Below are positions 1-6,071 of a stretch of DNA of 6,304 nt, piece by piece. Each line of letters opens with the position of its first letter. Positions within the stretch are counted from its first letter, which is position 1. The notes under the pieces are model-generated. The model did no database searches. It was not told the DNA's origin and saw only the letters and a program-made list of their open reading frames with translations. The position numbers were made by a program, and so were the translations under genes. The stretch covers positions 1 to 6,304 of the forward strand of contig CAUDEL010000082.1 in NCBI GenBank assembly GCA_958448555.1. The letters are read 5' to 3'. The DNA comes from Limiplasma sp958448555. GTDB taxonomy: Bacteria > Bacillota > Clostridia > Christensenellales > Aristaeellaceae.

Positions 1-734
1 AACCACTGTCCGCAGTCGGGGCACTGCACGTATTCGACATCGCCGGAGACGGTGTCCTGCGTGGAAAAGGTTATCGAATAGAGCATCTCCTCAAGATACC
101 GGCCCACGGTGTCCCGCACGCCGGCATAGCAGGAGAGCTCGATGAGCAGGAGGGTGCCGTCGCTGCGCGGAACGCAGACATATTGCGTCACCCGGTCATC
201 CGCATCCGCGCCCTCTGAAAAGGTGTAGGAGGGAACCTCCTGCCCGTTGAGCGTGATCGTGGAACGCTCCCCGTCAACGCCGGATTGGAGCACGAGGCCA
301 TCCATCGCCTCCTCCAGCGTGTAGCCCGTCAGGCGGGAAACGCTGAGATAGCAGCTGGGCTTTCCGGACTCCTGGGCCTTCCATGTATAGGCGTCCACGC
401 CCCCGGTCTGCTCAAAGTCAAACAGCGACTCGTCATAGACAAGGGCATAGCCCAGATCGGCGCTCTCGTCCTGCGCCAGGTAGGCCGCCATGCAGTAGCC
501 GTTCCGGCCGTTCCAGGCGATCTGAGCCCACTGGCCGTCCTGCGTGAAGGCCAGCACGTCCACCTCGGTCCCGTTCTCGAGCGAGGCGATGATGCCCTTG
601 CTCCTGGAGGGACCGCTGCGCACGTTGAGCGGCTTGTTATTTCCGGTCTGGACGCACCATGGTTCCGCTTCGGCGGCGCATGCCGCGGTCAGGGCCAGCA
701 CAAGGGTGAGAAAGAGGGCGAGCTTTTTTATCAT
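1..734 (-). CDS. Exported SH3b-domain protein, 3' end cut by window edge
   Basis: The frame is open from an ATG at 734 to base 1 (244 codons visible, no stop), so the C-terminus is missing. Residues 1-23 form a signal peptide: MIKK, a hydrophobic stretch rich in Leu and Ala, then LTAAC with Cys19. This could be a lipobox, although it has Thr at -3 where Leu is usual; a type I site after AEA (residue 23) is also plausible. Residues about 27-86 match a bacterial SH3 domain, with the hallmark LNVRSGPS (36-43), GTEVDVL (55-61), W69 and GYCMAAYL (79-86). Residues about 90-235 form a second, mostly beta-type region that I cannot name. The last visible residues are YVQCPDCGQWF, which looks like the first half of a zinc ribbon. 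SH3b domains commonly bind peptidoglycan or mediate wall contacts, so a cell-surface role is inferred. A GGAG at 744-747, nine bases upstream, supports this start. The specific function is unknown. Confidence 0.85.
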   Translation of the reverse strand, partial: MIKKLALFLTLVLALTAACAAEAEPWCVQTGNNKPLNVRSGPSRSKGIIASLENGTEVDVLAFTQDGQWAQIAWNGRNGYCMAAYLAQDESADLGYALVYDESLFDFEQTGGVDAYTWKAQESGKPSCYLSVSRLTGYTLEEAMDGLVLQSGVDGERSTITLNGQEVPSYTFSEGADADDRVTQYVCVPRSDGTLLLIELSCYAGVRDTVGRYLEEMLYSITFSTQDTVSGDVEYVQCPDCGQW

Positions 735-743
735 ACTTGTTTT

Positions 744-747
744 CTCC
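744..747 (-). promoter_or_regulatory. Ribosome binding site of the SH3b gene
   Basis: GGAG on the minus strand lies nine bases before the ATG at 734, followed by an A-rich spacer. It decides the start of the SH3b protein, whose signal peptide begins exactly there. Confidence 0.6.
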
Positions 748-767
748 GTTCTATGGAATGAACGAAC

Positions 768-785
768 CGCCGATTCGGATCGGCG
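768..785 (-). other. 7-bp GC-rich hairpin in the TPR-SH3b intergenic gap
   Basis: Perfect inverted repeat CGCCGAT / ATCGGCG with a 4-base loop, inside the 80-base gap between the TPR gene stop (815) and the SH3b start (734). On the transcribed minus strand it is followed by GTTCGTTC rather than a run of T, so it is not a canonical intrinsic terminator. It may be a weak terminator, an mRNA end-protecting stem or an operator. I found no convincing -35/-10 promoter pair in the gap. A second, weaker inverted repeat (CGTTC / GAACG, 747-764) sits next to the ribosome binding site. Confidence 0.4.
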
Positions 786-814
786 CTCCGTTTAACGCAA
801 AGATTTCTGCCGGC

Positions 815-1498
815 TCAAAGGCTGTCCAGCGCGGACTGGACCATCTCGCGGGTGGCGTAGTTGAGGGGAGAGAAGCGGCCCTTCGCGGCGGTTTCCAGCT
901 TCTTGCGGGCGGCGTCCCGATCTCCCGCCTCAATGTCGTACTGGGCAAGAAAATACAGGGTGTCGATCTGCGTGGGCTTGATCTCGATGGCTTTGTCAAA
1001 AAATTCCCTGGCCTTGGCCTTGTCGTTGCCAAGCCGGTAATAGGTCTGGGCGAGGTTGTCCAGGGTGATGCTGTCCTCGTCGTCATACTCGTACGCCTCG
1101 GTGTTGAAGGCAAGCGCCTTCTCATAGTCGCCCGCCTCGACGTAGAGATATCCCAGGGTCTCGTAAATCAGGCCGCTGGGCTGCTTGGCATGCTGGCGCT
1201 CCAGAAGCTCGATGCCCTTTTGCAGTTCGCCCATCTTGTAGACGCAGGAGGCATAGTTGACAAAGAGCTGGCGGCGGTTGTCGTCCGTCATGGGATATTT
1301 CTGAATCTTCACCAGCAGGTCGCGGGCCTCCTGATAGCGCCCGGCACGGATGAGCAAAACGGTATAGGTCAGGATGTTGCGTACGTCCTGAAGCCCCTCG
1401 TCAATGGCTTCTTTATACAGGCGCATGGCGCCTTCCACGTCCCCCTTGGACAGCTTGGCGGCAGCGCTGCGGGCTTTGAAAACGGTCATGATCCCCAT
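815..1498 (-). CDS. TPR-repeat protein, likely cytoplasmic
   Basis: A 227-residue protein built almost wholly of tetratricopeptide repeats, with no signal peptide. Repeats can be placed at about residues 7-37 (partial), 39-69, 76-107, 109-141, 143-175 and 177-207. The clearest are GYLYVEAGDYEKALAF (116-131), LAQTYYRLGND (149-159) with IEIKP (171-175), and LAQYDIEAGDRDAARKKL (184-201). TPR arrays are protein-protein scaffolds; the partner here is unknown. The ATG at 1498 lies nine bases after AAAGGAGG, whereas a second in-frame ATG (1489) is 18 bases away, so 1498 is preferred. The start overlaps the last 13 bases of the mrfB-like gene, which suggests translational coupling and perhaps a partner role to that exonuclease, itself carrying TPR-like repeats. 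That link is inference. An ordinary housekeeping TPR protein is equally possible. Confidence 0.88.
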   Translation of the reverse strand: MGIMTVFKARSAAAKLSKGDVEGAMRLYKEAIDEGLQDVRNILTYTVLLIRAGRYQEARDLLVKIQKYPMTDDNRRQLFVNYASCVYKMGELQKGIELLERQHAKQPSGLIYETLGYLYVEAGDYEKALAFNTEAYEYDDEDSITLDNLAQTYYRLGNDKAKAREFFDKAIEIKPTQIDTLYFLAQYDIEAGDRDAARKKLETAAKGRFSPLNYATREMVQSALDSL

Positions 1499-2676
1499 GA
1501 GGATCCTCCTCCTTTACGTTGATTTGGCGGACGGGCGTAAAGCCGTCGCCGCAGGCGGGCATAACGGTATTGTAGCGCAACTTGGCGTGCTTGTACAGCC
1601 TCGGGGCGAAAAAGGCCAGGTTCCGACAAAAGCAGCAGCGCCTGACGCGTGTAGCTCAGCGCCCGGGCCGGATCGCGCAGACGGTGCTCGTAGAGCTTGG
1701 CCAGGGCTTCGCAGGCGGCGACAGGATCGTCCCCCCGGCGAAGCATGGTTTCATAGAGCCGAACGGCGGCGGAAACGTCGCCCGTGCGCCGCCGCTCCAG
1801 GGCCAGCGCATGAAACGCCTGAGCGCGCGTCTCGCCCTTGGCGCACAGCCGGTAGCATTTGATCGCCTTGGCTGTTTCGCCCCTCTTTTCCAGCGCGCGG
1901 GCGAGGGAGAGCAGGTCCTCTCCGCTTTCGATGCTTTCGGGCCGGTCCACCTGTGCGCACAGAAAACACAGAAGCTGGGCCAGGCTCACGATGTCCTGGC
2001 GGTTGTGGGAGAGGATGCGCTCAATGGGCGCGAAATCGCCGTCGCGCAGGTAGCGGAAATAGGTCTGGGGCACCTCGGCCCCGGGCAGGTCGTCCTCCCG
2101 GGAAACGTGGAGAAGCTGCGTTTCCAGATTGCCCAGCGTGCAGCTTTTCAGCCGCAGCTTCCACAGCCTCCGGGCGGGATAGAGGACGTCGGCGTGGAGG
2201 GAGGGGAGGGAGGCGGCGATGCGGTTGATTGCGAAGCGGGAGGCGAGCAGCGGCGCGTCGAAGGTGCGGCCGTTGAAGGTGCAGAGCATGGGAAAGCGCT
2301 TCGCTCTGGCCGCGACGGCCCGCAGGAGCTCATCCTCCTGCCCGTAATCGCGCATGAGCACCTGTTCCACCGCAAAGCCGCCGGAGGTAAAATACCCAAG
2401 TCCCACCAGGAAGGCCACCGTCCCGGCGCCGCCCGCCAACCCCGTGGTTTCCGTGTCCAGAAAGAGGATGTCCTGAGGGGAGAGGCGGGGAGGAACAGGA
2501 AAACCAAAGGCGCTTTGCATTACCTCGCTTTTGAGATGGCGAAGGTCGGTGAAGCTGGAAAGGGGAAAAAGCGCCTGCGCGCGGTAGCAGCCCTGCGCCG
2601 CGCCTTCCGGCTTCGCCTGCGCGGGGCGCTTTGGGGCCGCGTCGAGCATGCGCAGCTTGCTGAGCAGATCGGCCAT
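1486..2676 (-). CDS. mrfB: DEDDh 3'-5' exonuclease with TPR-like tail, MrfB/YprB family
   Basis: A 396-residue protein, close to the roughly 410 residues I recall for Bacillus MrfB. An RNase H-like, DnaQ-type exonuclease domain spans about residues 68-240. Exo I is FLDTETTG with D74 and E76. Exo II is FNGRTFDAP with D140. Exo III is SHNRQDIVSL with H224 and D228. All five metal-binding or catalytic positions are therefore intact. Residues about 250-375 are alpha-helical and TPR-like, for example LARALEKRGETAKAIKCY. In Bacillus, MrfB works with helicase MrfA to excise mitomycin C lesions independently of UvrABC; that role is known for the family and inferred here. The start ATG at 2676 shares its A with the mrfA stop (TGATG), and AAGGAG lies 11 bases upstream. 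The open frame continues upstream to 3057 only as a shadow of mrfA. The last residues, KGGGSSWGS, are low-complexity and coincide with the next gene's ribosome binding site. Confidence 0.92.
   Translation of the reverse strand: MADLLSKLRMLDAAPKRPAQAKPEGAAQGCYRAQALFPLSSFTDLRHLKSEVMQSAFGFPVPPRLSPQDILFLDTETTGLAGGAGTVAFLVGLGYFTSGGFAVEQVLMRDYGQEDELLRAVAARAKRFPMLCTFNGRTFDAPLLASRFAINRIAASLPSLHADVLYPARRLWKLRLKSCTLGNLETQLLHVSREDDLPGAEVPQTYFRYLRDGDFAPIERILSHNRQDIVSLAQLLCFLCAQVDRPESIESGEDLLSLARALEKRGETAKAIKCYRLCAKGETRAQAFHALALERRRTGDVSAAVRLYETMLRRGDDPVAACEALAKLYEHRLRDPARALSYTRQALLLLSEPGLFRPEAVQARQVALQYRYARLRRRLYARPPNQRKGGGSSWGS
1508..1515 (-). promoter_or_regulatory. Strong ribosome binding site of the TPR gene, inside mrfB
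   Basis: AAAGGAGG on the minus strand, extended by a further AGG, lies nine bases before the ATG at 1498. It sits wholly inside the mrfB reading frame, where it is read as Lys-Gly-Gly-Gly. It decides between the two in-frame ATGs of the TPR gene. Confidence 0.75.
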
Positions 2677-4946
2677 CAGCCAAGCATCTCCTTCAGAATG
2701 GCGATGGCGTCCGCCTTTCCGCCCTCGCCCACCTGCGACATGGGGCCCACGCAGCTGGGGCAGCCCTCTCCGCAGGCGCAATCCTGCGCAATTTTCAGCG
2801 CATGCTCCAGCAGCAGCTCCGGCATGCGGTAGGCCTTCTCGCTCAAGCCCACGCCGCCGGGATAGGCGTCGTAGAGGAAGAGCGTGGGCCTGTCGGTGAT
2901 GGGCGCCTTGACCTGATAGACGATGTTGACGTCGCGCGGCGCGCACATCAGATACAGCGGCGCGACGATGGAAAGCAGGTTGGACACGCCCACCAGCGCG
3001 CCCTGCAACGCGTCGTTGGAATACCGGCGGGCGATGGCGTCGGGAATGGTCCACCACATGCCCACGGTGTGCAGGTCGGTCTGCGGCAGGCGAACCTCGC
3101 CAAAGCCCACGGTTTCGTGGGTATCGAGCTTGAACTTCTTAAACAGCTTGACGATGGTGCTCACCCGCAGCTCGCCTAGGGCGACGTCAATGCCGTTTGG
3201 AAGCGACTTGTGCTCCAGATCGTCCAGGATGTGAAGGCTGACGTTGAGGTCCGCGTCGGTGTAGTAATCGACGTCCACGGCGCGGATGTAGGCCTTGCAG
3301 GCGTTGAGGTCGAGCTTTTCAACCTGAAACATGCGCGCGTCGTGCATGTAGATGGCGTTTTCATGCAAGAGCATGGGCACGGTGAAGCGGTCCATCTCGC
3401 CGACAACGCGGTGATGGGCGGGGTCGGTGATGTCGATGATGACAAAGTTCTCCGTCCGGGCGCTGCGCAGGCTGATTTCACCCGAGGGCAGCTCCTCCTC
3501 CATCCAGTAATATTTGTGGTCCACGTGCCTGAGGATGTTGTTTTCCGTCAGGTATTCCAGAAACTGCGCCGTGTCCGCCACATCCCCGAAGCGCTCGCCC
3601 TCCTCAAAGGGAAGCTCATAGGCGGCGCATTTGATGTGGGAAAGCAGGATATAGAGGTTGCTTGGCTGGACGAGGGCGTGCTCGGGCGAGGCACGGAAGA
3701 AGTAGTCCGGGTTTTGGATGACGTACTGGTCCAGCGCGGCCGAGGACGCCACCAGGATGGTCAGCGCCGTTCCCTTGCGCCGGCCAGCCCGGCCCGCCTG
3801 CTGCCAGGTGCTGGCGATGGTCCCGGGATAGCCGCACAGGACGCAGGCGGTGAGCGAGCCGATGTCGATGCCCAGTTCCAGCGCGTTGGTGGACACGACC
3901 ATGTCCACCTCGCCCGAGCGCAGGCCGCGCTCGATGTCGCGCCTCTCGGAGGGCAGGTAGCCGCCCCGGTAGCCGCGCACGCGGCCGGTGGCGCCGTAGG
4001 CGTTGCGCACACATTCCTTCATGTGGCGGGTGATGACCTCCACCTGAAGCCTGCTTTTGCAAAAGACGATGGTGGGAATCCCGTTTCTCAAGAGGCCCTC
4101 GGCGATGTGCTTGACCTCGTTGACCACGCCGCGGCGGATGCCGAGCTGGCGGTTGACCACGGGCGGGTTGTAAAAGACGAAATGCCGCTCGCCCATGGGC
4201 GCGCCGTTTTCGGTGACGGAAGCCACCTCCCTGCCGGTGAGCTGGGAGGCCAGCTCGACGGGGTTGGCGATGGTGGCGCTGCACAGGATGAAGCGCGGAT
4301 GGCTGCCGTAAAACGCGCACAGCCGCATCAGGCGGCGCAGGACATTGGCCAGATGGCTTCCAAAGACGCCGCGGTAGGTGTGCAATTCGTCGATGACGAT
4401 GTATTCCAGGTTTTCAAAGAGCTTGACCCACTTGGTATGGTGAGGCAGGATGTTGGCGTGGAGCATGTCGGGATTGGTGACCACGATATGGCCCGCCTCC
4501 CGGATGGCCTTGCGCGCCGCGGCCTGGGTGTCGCCGTCGTAGGTGTAGGTCTTGATGTCCACGCCGAGGGCTTCGATCATGTCGTACAGGCCGCTGACCT
4601 GATCGGCCGAAAGCGCCTTGGTAGGAAAGAGATACAGCGCCCTCGCGTCGTTGTTTTCAAGGATGGCGGAGACCACCGGCAGGTTGTAGCACAGCGTCTT
4701 TCCGCTGGCGGTGGGGGTGACCACCACGAAATCGCGACCCTCGCGCGCCAGGCGAAAACATTCCGCCTGATGGCAGTAGAGCCGGTAGATGCCGCGCGCG
4801 GCGAGGACCTCCCGAAGACGGGGGTCCATCTCGTCGGGCAGGGGCTCATAGCGGCCTTCCGAGGCGGGCAGGGTGCGCCATTCGGTGACGCAGTCCATAA
4901 ACGATCGGTCCGCCTTGAGGCGGCCGATGAGCTGGTCGATGTTCAT
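2676..4946 (-). CDS. mrfA: Superfamily 2 DEAD/DEAH-type helicase with C-terminal Cys cluster, MrfA/YprA family
   Basis: A 756-residue protein, full length for the family. Visible motifs in order are a Q-motif-like region around YCHQAEC (57-63), Walker A TPTASGKT (77-84), motif Ia PTKALSADQ (108-116), the DEAH-type box DELH (186-189), motif III SAT (223-225), TIVFCKSR (292-299) at the start of the second RecA domain, motif V STNALELGID (352-361) and motif VI QQAGRAGR (382-389). The C-terminal part (about 430-756) matches the DUF1998/MrfA region and ends in a CxCx3CxxC cluster (C723, C725, C729, C732), which binds a metal, reported as zinc, in this family. Bacillus MrfA is an ATP-dependent 3'-5' helicase for mitomycin C repair; the lesion specificity here is inferred. 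The start is supported by AGGAG eight bases upstream. The gene follows apbE by 22 bases and shares one base with mrfB, so an operon is likely. Confidence 0.95.
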   Translation of the reverse strand: MNIDQLIGRLKADRSFMDCVTEWRTLPASEGRYEPLPDEMDPRLREVLAARGIYRLYCHQAECFRLAREGRDFVVVTPTASGKTLCYNLPVVSAILENNDARALYLFPTKALSADQVSGLYDMIEALGVDIKTYTYDGDTQAAARKAIREAGHIVVTNPDMLHANILPHHTKWVKLFENLEYIVIDELHTYRGVFGSHLANVLRRLMRLCAFYGSHPRFILCSATIANPVELASQLTGREVASVTENGAPMGERHFVFYNPPVVNRQLGIRRGVVNEVKHIAEGLLRNGIPTIVFCKSRLQVEVITRHMKECVRNAYGATGRVRGYRGGYLPSERRDIERGLRSGEVDMVVSTNALELGIDIGSLTACVLCGYPGTIASTWQQAGRAGRRKGTALTILVASSAALDQYVIQNPDYFFRASPEHALVQPSNLYILLSHIKCAAYELPFEEGERFGDVADTAQFLEYLTENNILRHVDHKYYWMEEELPSGEISLRSARTENFVIIDITDPAHHRVVGEMDRFTVPMLLHENAIYMHDARMFQVEKLDLNACKAYIRAVDVDYYTDADLNVSLHILDDLEHKSLPNGIDVALGELRVSTIVKLFKKFKLDTHETVGFGEVRLPQTDLHTVGMWWTIPDAIARRYSNDALQGALVGVSNLLSIVAPLYLMCAPRDVNIVYQVKAPITDRPTLFLYDAYPGGVGLSEKAYRMPELLLEHALKIAQDCACGEGCPSCVGPMSQVGEGGKADAIAILKEMLG

Positions 4947-4954
4947 AAGGCAAG

Positions 4955-4959
4955 CTCCT
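4955..4959 (-). promoter_or_regulatory. Ribosome binding site of mrfA
   Basis: AGGAG on the minus strand lies eight bases before the ATG at 4946, within the 22-base gap after the apbE stop. The gap is too short to hold a full promoter as well, which supports co-transcription of apbE and mrfA, although a promoter inside the apbE 3' end cannot be excluded. Confidence 0.65.
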
Positions 4960-4968
4960 GTCTCGGGG

Positions 4969-6003
4969 TCACTGGGCGGCAGCCAGCGCGATCAATTCGC
5001 CAAAGCCGTCCGTCATCTCCTCCGTGCCGTCCATAAGCGTCCACATGGCCTGCGCGTCGGGAATGGAGTCGATCAGCGCCCGGCTTTCCTCATAGGGGAG
5101 CAGGAATGCGGTGGTGGACAGGAAATCGCCCAGGGCCGAATCCGGGTGCAGAATCGTCACGGCGTGCATATGCGCGGCGGGGTAGAGGGTCTCGGGATCG
5201 ATGAGGTGATGGTAATTGACGCTATCCACGGTGTAATAGCGCTGGTAGTCGCCGCTGGTGACGATGGACAGGTTCACCGCGCCCAGCGTCTCGCGGGTGC
5301 TCACCCCGTCCAGGTCCTCCACGCCCACCACCCAGAAGTCGCGGCCATCCAGCGGCTTGCCGCCGCAGACCACGTTGCCGCCGGCGTTGAGCAGGAACGA
5401 ATCCAGACCGTTTTCCCGAAGCGTTTCGGCGGTCCGCTGCGCGGCGTAGCCCTTGGCCACCGCGCCCACGTCCAGCGAGAGCGCGGGGTCCTCGAAATAG
5501 ACCGTCCCGGCCTCCTCGTCCAAAACGACCTGATCGTAGTCCATATGCTCCGCAGCCTCGCGCAGCGCGGCCTCGTCGGGAAGCGAGACGCCTTCCTCCC
5601 GCGCGTCGTGCCACAGCTCCAGCACCGCGCCCATGGCGGGATTGAGCGCGCCGCCGTAGCGCTCGCGCCAGCCGCGCACGGTGACGAGCAGGTCCATCAG
5701 TTCAGGCTCCGCCGCCACAGGCGCCTTGCCCGCGCTCTGGTTGACCAGGTAGAGGTTGTTTACCCCTTCATAGGCGTTGTACTTGTCGAAGATGCGGTGA
5801 TAGCGCAGCATCTCGCTTTCCACCAGCCCGGCATAGGTCTGGAACTCCGCCTGATCGCGGGTATAGGCGGTGAAGATGACGACCGTGTCGAAGCAGCCGA
5901 AAAAGGTATAGCGGTATTTCTGATAGCTCTCGGCTCCTACGGCAGCGCAGGACGCGGTCAGCAGCAGCACGGCGATGAGCATACAGGCCAGGATTCGTTT
6001 CAT
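4969..6003 (-). CDS. apbE: Extracytoplasmic FAD:protein FMN transferase, ApbE family
   Basis: A 344-residue protein. ApbE enzymes transfer FMN from FAD onto a Thr or Ser of target proteins outside the membrane, using Mg2+. Residues 1-19 are a signal peptide (MKRIL, hydrophobic core, LTASC) with Cys19 as probable lipid anchor, although Thr at -3 is not the classical Leu. Family motifs in order are FFGCFDT (34-40), NPAMGAVLELW (121-131), SLDVGAVAKGYA (176-187), LLNAGGNVVCGG (204-215), VTSGDYQRYY (248-257), HLIDPETLYP (266-275) and GDFLSTTAF (292-300), where D293 and T297 fit the metal-binding D-x3-T pair. No key motif is missing. The ATG at 6003 is chosen because GGAGG precedes it and the signal peptide starts there; the frame stays open upstream to an ATG at 6066, but that extension crosses a hairpin. 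The FMN-binding gene just upstream is the obvious substrate (inferred from context). Confidence 0.95.
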   Translation of the reverse strand: MKRILACMLIAVLLLTASCAAVGAESYQKYRYTFFGCFDTVVIFTAYTRDQAEFQTYAGLVESEMLRYHRIFDKYNAYEGVNNLYLVNQSAGKAPVAAEPELMDLLVTVRGWRERYGGALNPAMGAVLELWHDAREEGVSLPDEAALREAAEHMDYDQVVLDEEAGTVYFEDPALSLDVGAVAKGYAAQRTAETLRENGLDSFLLNAGGNVVCGGKPLDGRDFWVVGVEDLDGVSTRETLGAVNLSIVTSGDYQRYYTVDSVNYHHLIDPETLYPAAHMHAVTILHPDSALGDFLSTTAFLLPYEESRALIDSIPDAQAMWTLMDGTEEMTDGFGELIALAAAQ

Positions 6004-6010
6004 TGGGGCA

Positions 6011-6015
6011 CCTCC
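6011..6015 (-). promoter_or_regulatory. Ribosome binding site of apbE
   Basis: GGAGG on the minus strand lies seven bases before the ATG at 6003. It fixes the lipoprotein start in preference to the ATG at 6066. Part of it (6014-6015) and the spacer to the start codon (6005-6010) can pair with segments of the upstream hairpin in an alternative fold. Confidence 0.75.
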
Positions 6016-6022
6016 GGGTCTC

Positions 6023-6048
6023 AAAAGGGCAGACCGGACGGTCTGCCC
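6023..6048 (-). terminator. Hairpin plus TTTT between the FMN-binding gene and apbE
   Basis: On the minus strand a perfect 9-bp stem GGGCAGACC / GGTCTGCCC (arms 6040-6048 and 6027-6035) with a 4-base loop is followed directly by TTTT (6023-6026) and then GAGA. It begins about 24 bases after the stop codon of the FMN-binding gene (6072). This fits a Rho-independent terminator with a short U tract. Only 19 bases separate it from the apbE start codon, which leaves no room for an apbE promoter downstream of it. It is therefore probably leaky and could set the ratio of FMN-binding protein to transferase. Confidence 0.65.
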
Positions 6049-6071
6049 CTTGTAGATACTTGCCATAAGCG

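Noticed and set aside
735..814. Promoter in the gap before the SH3b gene
   Set aside because: TTTGCG and CATAGA-like hexamers exist but match the consensus poorly and have no proper 17-base spacing, so no promoter is called.
2677..3057. N-terminal extension of the exonuclease frame up to 3057
   Set aside because: It lies wholly over the helicase C-terminus in another frame, is Arg/Gly-rich, and family length plus the TGATG junction with AAGGAG support the start at 2676.
1582..5036. Long plus-strand open frames (up to about 600 codons) opposite the helicase, exonuclease and apbE genes
   Set aside because: They are antisense shadows typical of GC-rich DNA. Their translations are low-complexity Val/Gly/Ala/His-rich with no recognisable domain, while the minus-strand frames carry complete family motifs.
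6004..6066. Upstream ATG at 6066 as start of apbE
   Set aside because: The 21 extra residues are read through the terminator hairpin and would bury the signal peptide. The ATG at 6003 has GGAGG at proper spacing and begins directly with the signal peptide.
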